A stretch of DNA of 64,000 nt, taken from positions 1-64,000 of the forward strand of contig JBBJJH010000014.1 in NCBI GenBank assembly GCA_037623315.1. The letters are read 5' to 3'. This DNA is from Halanaerobiaceae bacterium ANBcell28. GTDB taxonomy: Bacteria; Bacillota; Halanaerobiia; Halanaerobiales; DTU029. The position numbers and the translations under genes are program-made. Positions 9,449 through 18,475 of this stretch are shown here, piece by piece (position 1 is the first letter of the stretch; each line of letters opens with the position of its first letter). The notes beneath the pieces are model-generated. The model had not been told where the DNA came from, ran no database searches, and worked only from the letters and a program-made list of their open reading frames with translations.

Positions 9449-10087
9449 CTACCATGTCAAATATACTTGCTCTTCCTCATTGCCACTAATAGTTATATTA
9501 TTCAAAGCTAAGTCTGCTTCTATTTTTTCACCAGTCAAAAGGAAGTCTGTAGATTGTATACTTACTCCACCTTTTGCATAGAAAAGATTTTCCCCATCTT
9601 GCATTGATATATAAGAAGTTTCAAATACAAGATCATCTCTTGCAATTTTAATAGGGCCATATAATTCAAGTCTTCCTTCATTTATGTCATATCTAGAATC
9701 ATAGGCAATAAGATCATAAATCTTTCTTGCACTATCAACTTTACTAGCTAAAATAAAATCATAACTTTTATTTATATCATTTTCAATTAAATCTAATACA
9801 GAAATTTCAATGTCCATTAATTCTAAGAAACTTTCCTTAGTATAATTTTTTAGCTCAGCTGATTCTATATACCAGGCTATTGAAGCATCTTCATTGAAAA
9901 ATAATAACTCTACGTCTTTAAAAAGATTATCAGGTATCATATAATCTATATCATTTTCTATATGAGATTCTTCAAGATAAGTTTGATTATCATAAAAAAA
10001 TAAGCTTGAAAAAATGCCTACTATTACAATAATAAGTCCAAAGCTTAATAATAATGTTTTTTTATCTCTCAAATTTATCAACCTCAA
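9449..10087 (-). CDS. lptC: LPS export protein LptC
   Basis: 212 aa. There is an N-terminal membrane anchor (about 11-31, TLLLSFGLIIVIVGIFSSLF) and then a beta-jellyroll domain with typical LptC strands (WYIESAELKNY, ARKIYDLIAYDSRYDINEGR, LLTGEKIEADLALNN). It would accept LPS from the LptB-LptF/G complex and hand it to LptA. The gene overlaps the end of lpxB by 4 nt, which indicates coupled translation. Identification rests on topology, length and position between lpxB and lptA-lptB, as LptC sequences are poorly conserved. Confidence 0.85.
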   Translation of the reverse strand: MRLINLRDKKTLLLSFGLIIVIVGIFSSLFFYDNQTYLEESHIENDIDYMIPDNLFKDVELLFFNEDASIAWYIESAELKNYTKESFLELMDIEISVLDLIENDINKSYDFILASKVDSARKIYDLIAYDSRYDINEGRLELYGPIKIARDDLVFETSYISMQDGENLFYAKGGVSIQSTDFLLTGEKIEADLALNNITISGNEEEQVYLTW

Positions 10088-11220
10088 TTATTTATTGCCT
10101 TTGCCAAAATCAACTCTGCAGTTCTCTTAACTGCTCCTCCTGAACCAAGCTTTTCTTTAACATATTTCAATTCATCTCTTATGTGTTTTAGTTTATAAGG
10201 TTTATTTAGTAATGACATTGCATTAGCATAAATTTGATCAGTATTAACAGAGTCTTGAATAAGCTCAGGTACTATCTTTCTATCTGCAATGATATTAGGT
10301 AAAGAAATATACTGCAATTTAACTAATCTTTTGGCTAAAAAGTAGGTAGCTGGATTTATGCGATAAACGGTTATCATAGGTGTACCTATAATAGCCGCTT
10401 CTAAAGTTGCAGTTCCTGAAGCTGTAATAGCTAAATCAGCAACTTTCATTAGCTGATAAGTTTTATCTGTTACCAACTTAATATAAAGCCGATGCTTAGC
10501 AGCCATTTTTGCTACCCGCTCTTTACTTATGCCCCTTGCCAATGGCAAAACAAATTGACATTCTTTTCTTTCACCTTGTATTCTTTCAGCAGTTTCCAAC
10601 ATAATCGGCAATAAACTCTCAATCTCTTGATTTCTACTACCAGGCATTAAAGCTATTACTGTCCTCAAAGGATCCAGTTCAAGGTCTTTGTAGATATCTT
10701 CTTTACTTTCCTGAATATCTACTATATCAAGTAAAGGATGACCAACAAAGACTACATTGGCTCCCGCCTCCCTATAGACCTTTTCTTCCATAGGAAAAAC
10801 CGACGCAATTGTAGCACGATATTTAGCCATACGTTTAGCCCGCCACTTACCCCAAATCCAGGCCGATGGACTAAAATAGTTTATAACCGGGATCTTCCTT
10901 TTATAGGCGGCTTTAGCTAATAACATGTTAAATCCCGAATTATCAACCAAAAAAACAATATCCGGTTTTTCTTTATCAAGAGATTTTTTCATTTTCTTAA
11001 GGTTTTTAAGATGATTTTGTATGTTTTTTAAAGGTTCAAAAAAACCAATAGAACTTATATCCATAGGATCAAGAAGGATTCTAACACCAGCCTCTTGTAA
11101 AAAATCAGAGCCCATTCCATAAAAATCAAGATCTGATTTAATTTTATTTATTTCCTTGATAACACGTGCAGCATGCATATCTCCAGAAACTTCTCCAGCT
11201 GCAACCATTATTTTTGTCAA
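10084..11220 (-). CDS. lpxB: Lipid A disaccharide synthase LpxB
   Basis: 378 aa, the usual LpxB size. It joins UDP-2,3-diacylglucosamine and lipid X into the lipid A disaccharide at the inner face of the cytoplasmic membrane. Diagnostic motifs are AAGEVSGDMHAA near the N-terminus, INYFSPSAWIWGKWRAKR, VFVGHPLLD, ALMPGSRNQEIESLLP and SGTATLEAAIIGTPMI. The longer frame starts with a GTG at 11229 that overlaps the GAGGTG ribosome site, so I prefer the TTG at 11220, 6 nt after that site. The ATG at 11208 is also possible. It overlaps lptC by 4 nt. Confidence 0.95.
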   Translation of the reverse strand: MTKIMVAAGEVSGDMHAARVIKEINKIKSDLDFYGMGSDFLQEAGVRILLDPMDISSIGFFEPLKNIQNHLKNLKKMKKSLDKEKPDIVFLVDNSGFNMLLAKAAYKRKIPVINYFSPSAWIWGKWRAKRMAKYRATIASVFPMEEKVYREAGANVVFVGHPLLDIVDIQESKEDIYKDLELDPLRTVIALMPGSRNQEIESLLPIMLETAERIQGERKECQFVLPLARGISKERVAKMAAKHRLYIKLVTDKTYQLMKVADLAITASGTATLEAAIIGTPMITVYRINPATYFLAKRLVKLQYISLPNIIADRKIVPELIQDSVNTDQIYANAMSLLNKPYKLKHIRDELKYVKEKLGSGGAVKRTAELILAKAINN

Positions 11221-11282
11221 TGAGTCCACCTCAATCCTAGGTTACTATACTAAACTATTATATTATTTTCAAAACTTCTTTA

Positions 11283-12101
11283 TTACAAATCTTCTGACCG
11301 CAAAGCGCAAACAATAATATTATGTTCTTCGGCCTTTTTTATAAAATTTTTCTTATCAATAATAAAAGTTGAGTCAGCCTCTAGTACGAGAGCTTTAGCA
11401 TTAGCATCTATTAAATTTTCTAAAGTAAGAAAACCAACAGTAGGAATGTCAAAACGAGAATCTTGTTGAGGCTCACTAGCTTTTGCCATTACAATACCTG
11501 ATCCAACATATTTGGCAGCTCTTTGAATAGTCTTATCTGTACCTTCTATACCCTCAACAGCTATTACGTCTCTACCTTTTACGATTACAGTTTGTCCAAT
11601 CTCAAGTCTAGCTAAGTCACAAGCGATCTTTAAAGCGTATTTTAGATCTTGCAAGAGCTCCGAAGCAAGTTCTCCACCACTAGTTAAGATTCCTTCTGTA
11701 GCCAATAAATCATTTAAATATATACTTTGTTCCAATAACTCTATACCTTCTTTTTCAAATTCATTCATTATTGCAATAGTAATTGCATCTGAACTATGCT
11801 TGTCTAATCTAGCTATCAACATTTTAAACCTATCGTCAATTTGCAAGCCTTGATACAAAAGGGATTTTTCTACTTTTCCTATCATAACTACCTGTTCAAC
11901 TTGATCTTTAAGTAATGTTTTTATTAACTTGTCTAATTGACCAACACTTACTTTTTTTACTTGATCAACATAAGCATCTAAGGATTGGTCTGCAGCCTCT
12001 ATTAGTTGATATGCTATAACTTTAACACCCTTCTCTTGTGCAGCTTTAGCCCAAACAATTGGCAAATTTCCTTTCCCAGCAATCAGGCCTATATGTGACA
12101 A
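11283..12101 (-). CDS. lpxI: UDP-2,3-diacylglucosamine pyrophosphatase LpxI
   Basis: 272 aa. It hydrolyses UDP-2,3-diacylglucosamine to lipid X, the fourth step of lipid A synthesis. The sequence has the LpxI hallmarks: GLIAGKGNLPIVWAKAA at the N-terminus, GKVEKSLLYQGLQIDDR, the GILTSGGELAS region, and a C-terminal domain with GRDVIAVEGIEGTDKTIQRA and FDIPTVGFLTLENL. LpxI is the non-homologous replacement of LpxH, and no LpxH is visible here. The start is TTG with AGGTG 6 nt before it. It lies between lpxA and lpxB, as in other diderm Firmicutes. Confidence 0.95.
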   Translation of the reverse strand: MSHIGLIAGKGNLPIVWAKAAQEKGVKVIAYQLIEAADQSLDAYVDQVKKVSVGQLDKLIKTLLKDQVEQVVMIGKVEKSLLYQGLQIDDRFKMLIARLDKHSSDAITIAIMNEFEKEGIELLEQSIYLNDLLATEGILTSGGELASELLQDLKYALKIACDLARLEIGQTVIVKGRDVIAVEGIEGTDKTIQRAAKYVGSGIVMAKASEPQQDSRFDIPTVGFLTLENLIDANAKALVLEADSTFIIDKKNFIKKAEEHNIIVCALRSEDL

Positions 12102-12201
12102 TCAATTCACCTACTTTAATTATGCTTATAATAATATTTTCTACCAAAATAATTAGCCTAATCTAAGAATATATCGTTTAAAAAAATATAAGATTAATGT
12201 A

Positions 12202-13011
12202 TTATCGACAAATCCCTCTTTGTGCATTTCTTAAAAAGCGTAAGAAGTGTTCTATTTCTTCACTAGCATCTAATTCCTGATCCATTCTCTCAATAGATTG
12301 AGAAATATTTAAATTAGACCTATATAGCATTTTATATGCCCTTTTTATTTCATGTCTTAATTCAGGTTTAACACCATTTCTCCTTAAACCAACTACATTG
12401 ATACCATTAACTCTAGCAGGATGGCCATCTACAAGAACATATGGTGGTACGTCTTTTACAACTTTTGAATGAGCACCTACCATTGCCATTTTACCAATTC
12501 TAACAAATTGATGTACACCTGATAGTCCAGATAATACAGCATGATCCTCAACAATAACATGTCCTGCTAAATTGGAGGCATTAGTCATAATAATATGATT
12601 ACCTAATTGACAATCATGAGCAATATGACAATAGGCCATAATCATATTATTATTACCAACCCATGTCTCACCAAGACCTGTTTCTGTTCCACGATGTATT
12701 GTTACATACTCTCTAATAATATTATTATCACCTATAAAAAGATATGTCTCTTGACCTTTATACTTCAAATCTTGAGGCTCAAGTCCTATTGAAGCACCAT
12801 GAAATATTTGATTGTTCTTACCTATTTTGGTCCAACCATCAATGACAACATGTGAGCCAACAATCGTTCCTTCTCCTATCTCAACATTTTCACCAATTAT
12901 ACTGTAAGGCCCTATTTCTACATTTGTTCCAATTTTTGCCCCAGGATTAATTATAGCCGAAGGATGAACCTTAGCCATATGGAGCAACTTTCCTTCATGT
13001 TTCACATTCAA
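12202..13011 (-). CDS. lpxA: UDP-N-acetylglucosamine O-acyltransferase LpxA
   Basis: 269 aa. It carries out the first step of lipid A synthesis, moving a hydroxyacyl chain from ACP to UDP-GlcNAc. Many hexapeptide repeats form a left-handed beta-helix (IHPSA-type start VHPSAIINPGAKIG). The active-site loop is MAYCHIAHDCQLGNH, and SGLSGVHQFVRIGKMAMVGA and the helical C-terminus follow. The frame opens with a TTG at 13011, 7 nt after a GGGGG ribosome site. The more usual start MAKVHPSA would be the ATG at 12978, whose ribosome site is weaker. It lies 12 bp after fabZ. Confidence 0.95.
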   Translation of the reverse strand: MNVKHEGKLLHMAKVHPSAIINPGAKIGTNVEIGPYSIIGENVEIGEGTIVGSHVVIDGWTKIGKNNQIFHGASIGLEPQDLKYKGQETYLFIGDNNIIREYVTIHRGTETGLGETWVGNNNMIMAYCHIAHDCQLGNHIIMTNASNLAGHVIVEDHAVLSGLSGVHQFVRIGKMAMVGAHSKVVKDVPPYVLVDGHPARVNGINVVGLRRNGVKPELRHEIKRAYKMLYRSNLNISQSIERMDQELDASEEIEHFLRFLRNAQRGICR

Positions 13012-13023
13012 AATACTTCCCCC

Positions 13024-13455
13024 TTATTTGTCCTGTATTGCAAACATCAATTCTGCTTCAGCTGCTACTTGATCATCAACATATGCTTTAGCACTTATCT
13101 TTGCTATCCTACCTCGATTTTTAATTATCTCAGCTTTAATTCTTAATTGATCTCCTGGCACTACTGGTTTGCGGAACCTTGCTTTATCTATGCCTGCAAA
13201 AAATGGCAACTTTTCTTCAGGATCTTCTAAATCAAGCATCATTAAATAACCACCAACTTGTGCCATTGACTCAACAATTAAAACTCCTGGCATAATAGGA
13301 TGTCCAGGGTAATGACCTTGGAAAAACTCTTCATTCATAGTGACATTTTTAATGCCAACAATACTTTCCCCTTCATTAACTTTTTCAATTCTATCTACAA
13401 GCAAAAAGGGATACCTGTGCGGTAATAAATTTTGTATTTTTTCAATATATATCAC
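13024..13455 (-). CDS. fabZ: 3-hydroxyacyl-ACP dehydratase FabZ
   Basis: 143 aa, full length. A hot-dog fold enzyme that dehydrates 3-hydroxyacyl-ACP in fatty acid elongation. The active-site His lies in [23 protein letters not shown], with the conserved Glu in the helix that follows. The N-terminal [13 protein letters not shown] is also typical. Placing fabZ between lpxC and lpxA is common, because both pathways use the same 3-hydroxyacyl-ACP. The start is GTG after a strong AGGAGG site. Confidence 0.96.
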   Translation of the reverse strand: MIYIEKIQNLLPHRYPFLLVDRIEKVNEGESIVGIKNVTMNEEFFQGHYPGHPIMPGVLIVESMAQVGGYLMMLDLEDPEEKLPFFAGIDKARFRKPVVPGDQLRIKAEIIKNRGRIAKISAKAYVDDQVAAEAELMFAIQDK

Positions 13456-13532
13456 GTTATACTCCTCCTATACTAGATTCATTTATAATTAAAAACAACT
13501 TTAGAAACTTATATCAAAATTTTTCAATGGAA

Positions 13533-14375
13533 TCAAACACTTGCGGCTATCTTTTTTGCTAACTCCACATGAAGATGATGCCCAGACCTAACGGCAATTA
13601 TATGCCCTTTTATATAACCGTTTAAAAACATATCACCAGTTATATCAAGAATTTTATGCCTAACAAATTCATCGGGGAAACGCAAAGGGTTGATTGTTTT
13701 TTCTTCACCTATTAAAACAGCGTTTTCTAAGCTTCCTCCTAAAGCCAAACCCCTTCTATGGAGAGCTTCAACTTCGCGTTCAAAGCCAAAAGTTCGTGCA
13801 GGAGCAATCTCCTTAATAAAATCATCTATAGCATTGTCATATTCAAAAAACTGTGTGCCTATTACTGGATGGTCATATACTAATGTATAAGTGATTTTAA
13901 ATCCATTATAAGGCATAATTACAAGATACATGTCATCTTTTTTATGATAAATAGCCTGATTTATTTCTTTAATTTTCCGTGCTGACTTTAATTCCACTGT
14001 ACCTATCTTTTCTAGTGATTTTATATAAGATAAGGCGCTTCCATCAGCAACTGGAGTTTCTGCATTATCTATTTCAATTATTAGATTATCAATTCCTAAA
14101 GCCCATAAAGCTGCCATTAAATGTTCTATTGTATGAACTACACAATCTGAACGATTCGACAAACCAATACTAGTACATCTTTTTGTCGATACCACAGTAG
14201 ATGGTTTCACCTGTATCTCGGGGTGGTCATTAAGGTCAACTCTACGAAAAACAATACCTGTATTACTTTCAGCAGGGAAACATCTTATATTGACCTCTTT
14301 ACCAGTATGAAGAGCAATACCAGAATACTCTATTGCTTTTGCAATAGTTCTTTGCATCTCTTGTCTCTGAAACAC
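13533..14375 (-). CDS. lpxC: UDP-3-O-acyl-N-acetylglucosamine deacetylase LpxC
   Basis: 280 aa. The zinc-dependent, committed step of lipid A synthesis. Visible signatures are the start QRTIAKAIEYSGIALHTGK, the zinc motif VVHTIEHLMAAL, the GFEREVEALHRRGLALGG segment with ARTFGFE, and DEFVRHKILDITGDMFLNG with its zinc-binding His and Asp. SGHHLHVELAK closes the chain. The GTG start is 7 nt after AAGGAGG. It is the first gene of an operon running lpxC, fabZ, lpxA, lpxI, lpxB and the lpt genes, with a sigma-H-like promoter about 100 bp upstream. Confidence 0.97.
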   Translation of the reverse strand: MFQRQEMQRTIAKAIEYSGIALHTGKEVNIRCFPAESNTGIVFRRVDLNDHPEIQVKPSTVVSTKRCTSIGLSNRSDCVVHTIEHLMAALWALGIDNLIIEIDNAETPVADGSALSYIKSLEKIGTVELKSARKIKEINQAIYHKKDDMYLVIMPYNGFKITYTLVYDHPVIGTQFFEYDNAIDDFIKEIAPARTFGFEREVEALHRRGLALGGSLENAVLIGEEKTINPLRFPDEFVRHKILDITGDMFLNGYIKGHIIAVRSGHHLHVELAKKIAASV

Positions 14376-14474
14376 TCTTCCTCCTCCTTCCCCAAAATAT
14401 CCTAAAAATATTTAAAATAAGATGAAAGCTTAGACTAATTTTATATTTTTTCAAAATAAAGAAATTCATAATAA

Positions 14475-14504
14475 ATTATTCACTATATATATTAAAATTC
14501 CTGC
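14475..14504 (-). promoter_or_regulatory. Sigma-H-like promoter of the lpxC operon
   Basis: On the minus strand GCAGGAATT (14496-14504) and AGTGAATAA (within 14475-14484) are 11 nt apart. This fits the sigma-H consensus and matches three other envelope promoters in this window. It lies in the 142-bp gap between the ABC transporter gene and lpxC. Confidence 0.6.
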
Positions 14505-14517
14505 ATAACTAGAGCTT

Positions 14518-15252
14518 TTATTTATAATTTATTATACTTTTGTACTTTTTGCCTATCCATGACCTAGGATTATTAAGAACAGCCTTTGGCTCACCACTTT
14601 CAATAAACTTACCCTTATCCATAAAATATATTTTATCAGCGACTCTTCGCGCAAAGGTAACTTCATGTGTAACAATTATCATTGATGTGTTTTGACGTCC
14701 TTTAGCTATATCCTCCAATACATCGAGAACATCCCTTACCAAAATAGGATCTAATGAAGCTGTTGGCTCATCAAGCAAGATCAAATCAGGCTCCAAAACC
14801 AAAGCCCGTGCTATACCTACTCTTTGTTTTTCACCACCGCTAAGCTTAGTCACAGAAACATCAGCAAGTTGCTTCAAGCCAACTTTATCCAAAGCTAAAA
14901 GGGACTTGTGATAAGCTTCTTCAATACTAAAACCTTTTTTTACTAATCCCAAAGAAACATTTTGCTTAACAGACAAACGACTAATTAGGTTGAAATGTTG
15001 AAAAACAAAACCAATGTTTTGTCTAATTTCCTCCATTTCTTCTGAATCCAAGTTGTGCAGAGGAAGTCCTTTAAAATATATTTCCCCTGCATCGATTTCC
15101 ACCAAACGATTAATAGTACGAATAAAGGTGGATTTACCACAACCACTAGGCCCTAAAATAGCTACGATTTCACCAGGCTCTAAAGTGAAGTTTAATCCAT
15201 TTAATACTATATCATCGTCATAGCTTTTTTTCAAATTATTTATTGTCAGCAA
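14518..15252 (-). CDS. ABC transporter ATP-binding protein
   Basis: 244 aa. A complete ABC ATPase: Walker A GPSGCGKST (about 34-42), Q-loop VFQHFNLI, signature LSGGEKQRVGIARAL, Walker B LILLDEPTASLDP, and switch His in VTHEV. Overall it is most like the polar amino-acid (GlnQ) and phosphonate importer ATPases. However, no binding-protein gene is nearby. It starts (TTG, 7 nt after GGAGG) 2 bp past the stop of the large permease gene at 15255-17624, which is its likely partner. The placement between two LPS operons hints at an envelope substrate. Confidence 0.85.
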   Translation of the reverse strand: MLTINNLKKSYDDDIVLNGLNFTLEPGEIVAILGPSGCGKSTFIRTINRLVEIDAGEIYFKGLPLHNLDSEEMEEIRQNIGFVFQHFNLISRLSVKQNVSLGLVKKGFSIEEAYHKSLLALDKVGLKQLADVSVTKLSGGEKQRVGIARALVLEPDLILLDEPTASLDPILVRDVLDVLEDIAKGRQNTSMIIVTHEVTFARRVADKIYFMDKGKFIESGEPKAVLNNPRSWIGKKYKSIINYK

Positions 15253-15254
15253 AA

Positions 15255-17624
15255 CTATCCCCTCCTATTCCTAAAAATCATTTTAGGATAATTAAGCAAA
15301 TAGAGTAAGCCAGGTTTTCCAGAAGGAATAATAATCTCATGCATGATTTCTGCTGGAGAAAACCCAAGTGCAATTCCCGCTTCCCATTCTTCATAATTAA
15401 CAGGGTTGAGCATATTGGAAAGTAAAGCAAGCAATACGCCTAAGCCCCCTCCGATCACTAATTCCATCTGTGGGTTTATATATGCAAATTGTATTTGACC
15501 AATAAAAGAAATCATAGTTAGAATTATTCCGCCACTTAAAAAAGCATATAAATAAGCATATCCTTTTTTTATTTTCAAAATACTAATAATTAAGCTTTGA
15601 TCTAATATCATTATCAATAGTATATATATTAAAGCAATAATAGTTGTGATTACAGCCCTTACTTCAGTCAGAATATTAAAGATTTCTGCTCGAGGATTTG
15701 GCTGCAAAAGACCTGGATCCATTTCTATAAAAGTAACAGCTGGGTTATAAACGATTGTTTTAATATCATCAATTAATGACTTACTATTATAATCACCTTT
15801 AATCAGAAGCTGTATTTGTTCCCCAGGGATAACTTCACCAGCTATATAACTATCAATCAAATTCAACGTCTCCACAATCTCTTCTTCTCTTAAATCAGGT
15901 AATGAATTTTGAATATAAGAAAGCTGATTTAAAATTATCGGTAATTGATGTTCCTGTAATTCAAGTAAAATTCCCTGAATGGAACTTAGACTTTCCTGTA
16001 ATTGATCAGTATCTAAAACATTAGCAGTCTGTTCAATTTCCTCAATGATTCCTTCTACTTCATCCCAATCAGCTCCACTATTTAGAGTCTCCTCAACCCT
16101 TAATAAAGATTGAATATTATCTTGCCAACCATCTATAGAGCTAATTACAGGATTCATTTCATCTAAACGTTCAGAAACCACATCATAATTACTATCAAGA
16201 TTAGTAGCCAGCAATAAAAATACCTCTTTTAAATCAAAGAGCTGTTCATAGATAATATTATTTCTAGGCACAAAAGCTATTCTTTCTTCAATTAAAGCAG
16301 CACCTTCTTTTAAACTATTACTAGTCCTAATCAAATCTCTTTGGATATCTGATATGTCACCAACATTATATCTAATATCATCCAAAATAGTTAATAATTC
16401 ATCTAAAAAATCCGACAATCCTTGTTGCTGCCACTCGTTTAAGGAATCAGTTAATCTTTGACTGGTATTAGCTAGTTGTCCTAAACCCTGATTAACATTA
16501 GAAAGATTATCTGCCATATTGTCACTAAAAACTATCAATTGTTCACTTTGAGCAATAAAACTATCCAAAGTAGGAGCAATTTCATCCAGTCTTTCTAGAG
16601 TAAGAGCCAAATCCTGCCGAGGATTATTAACTATCCCACTGGCCAAGAATTCCCCCTGCTGTCCTCTAGCATCTACATGAAAAACATCTACTTCTTTGGA
16701 GCTTATATTTTCTATATCACCATGCTCTATCAAAGCAATAACTTCCTGATTTTGCTTTTCTATCACTTTCAATTCTAAAAAAGAATCTTGACTTGTCTTC
16801 GCCAGCAGACGGCTTCCAATAAATAAAGCATCACTATTTTCAAGATCTTCAATTACAACTTTACTCGCATAAGACAGTAAAAATGTTTGCATCTGTTGCA
16901 AACTACTTAGTAAAGCTACTCTTTCAGGGTCATTATCTCCTGTAACATCTATAACTTCTTCTACGTCATTTCCTATCAAAGACATAATATTATTCTTTTT
17001 CTCATGCAAATTATCAACCTTATAATCTAGAGGATATCTTATTTCTAACAAAGTATAAGAATTAATTAAATTTGTAATTTCTCTTTGAATTTCTGAAACT
17101 AATTCCGGTTTTTCAACAATAATATCCAGTCCATCACTGGTGGGATAAAGAAAATCTATTCCATCAATTTCTTCAAGCAAAGGTCTCATAATAGAACGTG
17201 TATTACCTCTAAAACCCCTAATAGACAATCTAGGTTCTGTCATAGTTGTTATACTCATCATACCTGGAATATCACTAAAATATCTTCCTAAATCAACATA
17301 TATCTCTTCATTTTTAAACTCATCGGGTATCTCTAGAAAAAAGTTACTACTACCTGCAACCTTAGGACCAGTAATAAGCCTTGAGCCAGGCAAGCGATCA
17401 TTTGCTATTTTTCCTATTTGATTATAAGCAAGTTCATCACTATCACTAGCAATAGTAAAAAGTAAATCATATTCCCCATAATCACCTATAATACCACTAA
17501 CCATACTGACAAAGTAATTATCAGTAAGATAACCCCCTATAACTACTAAAACCGATCCCAATAGAATAGTTACTACTATAAGTATTATTATATCTTTTCT
17601 AAAATCAGATTTAAAAAGAAACAT
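15255..17624 (-). CDS. Large ABC permease-like membrane protein with long extracytoplasmic domain
   Basis: 789 aa. It has one N-terminal membrane segment (about 8-30, IIILIVVTILLGSVLVVIGG) and a roughly 600-residue extracytoplasmic region. The early part of that region looks globular and repeated. The rest is helical and coiled-coil-like (about 325-600). About three membrane segments and a short cytoplasmic tail end the chain. The tail includes WEAGIALGFSPAEIMHEIII, followed by PSGKPG, which resembles the EAA coupling motif of binding-protein-dependent permeases. I know no family with this layout. I revised the start to the ATG at 17624, 6 nt after GGGAGTGAG. It is translated with the ATPase gene that follows, 2 bp away. 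Confidence 0.7.
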   Translation of the reverse strand: MFLFKSDFRKDIIILIVVTILLGSVLVVIGGYLTDNYFVSMVSGIIGDYGEYDLLFTIASDSDELAYNQIGKIANDRLPGSRLITGPKVAGSSNFFLEIPDEFKNEEIYVDLGRYFSDIPGMMSITTMTEPRLSIRGFRGNTRSIMRPLLEEIDGIDFLYPTSDGLDIIVEKPELVSEIQREITNLINSYTLLEIRYPLDYKVDNLHEKKNNIMSLIGNDVEEVIDVTGDNDPERVALLSSLQQMQTFLLSYASKVVIEDLENSDALFIGSRLLAKTSQDSFLELKVIEKQNQEVIALIEHGDIENISSKEVDVFHVDARGQQGEFLASGIVNNPRQDLALTLERLDEIAPTLDSFIAQSEQLIVFSDNMADNLSNVNQGLGQLANTSQRLTDSLNEWQQQGLSDFLDELLTILDDIRYNVGDISDIQRDLIRTSNSLKEGAALIEERIAFVPRNNIIYEQLFDLKEVFLLLATNLDSNYDVVSERLDEMNPVISSIDGWQDNIQSLLRVEETLNSGADWDEVEGIIEEIEQTANVLDTDQLQESLSSIQGILLELQEHQLPIILNQLSYIQNSLPDLREEEIVETLNLIDSYIAGEVIPGEQIQLLIKGDYNSKSLIDDIKTIVYNPAVTFIEMDPGLLQPNPRAEIFNILTEVRAVITTIIALIYILLIMILDQSLIISILKIKKGYAYLYAFLSGGIILTMISFIGQIQFAYINPQMELVIGGGLGVLLALLSNMLNPVNYEEWEAGIALGFSPAEIMHEIIIPSGKPGLLYLLNYPKMIFRNRRG

Positions 17625-17650
17625 ATGTCTCTCACTCCCATCCATGAACT

Positions 17651-17680
17651 ATTATACCACTGAATGGAAGTGAATGTAAA
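17651..17680 (-). promoter_or_regulatory. Sigma-A-type promoter of the ABC operon
   Basis: On the minus strand TTTACA (17675-17680), an 18-nt spacer and TATAAT (17651-17656) lie just upstream of the permease gene. Directly upstream of the -35 is an inverted repeat, TATCCAT and ATGGATA (17684-17690 and 17701-17707) with a 10-nt spacer. It could be an operator. Confidence 0.6.
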
Positions 17681-17716
17681 TGGTATCCATTATGCAATTT
17701 ATGGATAATGTTTTGC

Positions 17717-18361
17717 TTACAACTGAATCTCTAGTTCTACACCATCTTTGGCAATAAACTCATTTCTATCAAGATAGAAAATTGCTTTCTCACTCTTAAC
17801 CCAATCCCCATTTTCTTCTTCTATATAAACATTATTAAATAACTCCATTAATTCTTCTTGAGCATTATAAATTACATCGTCAGCCTTAATAATTCTTCCA
17901 CTATAATCTATAACTACACCTTGATTAGCTTCAAAACTATTATCTTCTTCCATCAATTCTAAATAAGGTGCAAGAAGTGTAAATTCCCCATCATCTAACT
18001 TTTGTAACATCCTAACATCATCTTCAAAAATATATTTGTCATCATCAAGCAATGCTATCATACTTCCACTTCTAATCTCACCCTTACTATGGCGTAATCT
18101 TACATTATCAAATATCTCTGCTTTATTTTCTCTTTCGTAAAATATACCCCACTCAGATTCAATCTGAATATCACCTCTAATCATAGTCATACCTTCTCTA
18201 AATTCATTACTATTATCCTTATTAACCAAACGTCCCGTCCTAATAATTAATGAATCACGAAGATTGTTTTCGCTGCTTTCCTCAAGATCATTACTTTCTC
18301 CAAAAACTACAGCAGTAAATGAGACTACTATTATTAATAAAAATATAGATATTTTTTTCAT
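17717..18361 (-). CDS. Second LptA/OstA-like periplasmic protein
   Basis: 214 aa. The signal peptide begins MKKISIFLLIIVV and ends near VFGES. OstA/LptA-type beta-strands follow (SLIIRTGRLVNKDN, EFREGMTMIRGDIQIES, RLRHSKGEIRSGSMIALLDD, GRIIKADDVIYNAQEE). I revised the start from a GTG at 18394 with no ribosome site to the ATG at 18361, 8 nt after AGAAGGGA. It follows the LptG-LptD gene by 114 bp. It could serve as the LptA end cap beside LptD, while the copy in the lpxC operon forms the middle of the bridge. That split is inference. Confidence 0.8.
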   Translation of the reverse strand: MKKISIFLLIIVVSFTAVVFGESNDLEESSENNLRDSLIIRTGRLVNKDNSNEFREGMTMIRGDIQIESEWGIFYERENKAEIFDNVRLRHSKGEIRSGSMIALLDDDKYIFEDDVRMLQKLDDGEFTLLAPYLELMEEDNSFEANQGVVIDYSGRIIKADDVIYNAQEELMELFNNVYIEEENGDWVKSEKAIFYLDRNEFIAKDGVELEIQL

Positions 18362-18420
18362 TAAATCATTCCCTTCTAATTTCTTTTTATCCACATTACA
18401 ATTTTTACTATAAAAGGGTC

Positions 18421-18474
18421 TTTCTTAATTAATTTCTCTTTCTTAATTAACTTCTCTTTCATAATTAATCGTCA
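18421..18474. repeat. Three tandem 18-bp repeats between lptGD and the LptA-like gene
   Basis: Units at 18421-18438, 18439-18456 and 18457-18474 share the pattern TTTCTTAATTAAyTTCTC. The third is diverged. The array ends 1 bp before the lptGD stop codon. Each unit holds a short TTAATTAA palindrome. Confidence 0.75.
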
Positions 18475-18475
18475 A

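Noticed and set aside
14223-14405. Short plus-strand ORFs opposite lpxC and similar positions across the window
   Set aside because: These mirror the coding strand of real genes. None has a ribosome site or a recognisable protein.
18421-18474. Possible CRISPR or attachment site
   Set aside because: Only three short AT-rich units with no spacers, and no integrase gene nearby.
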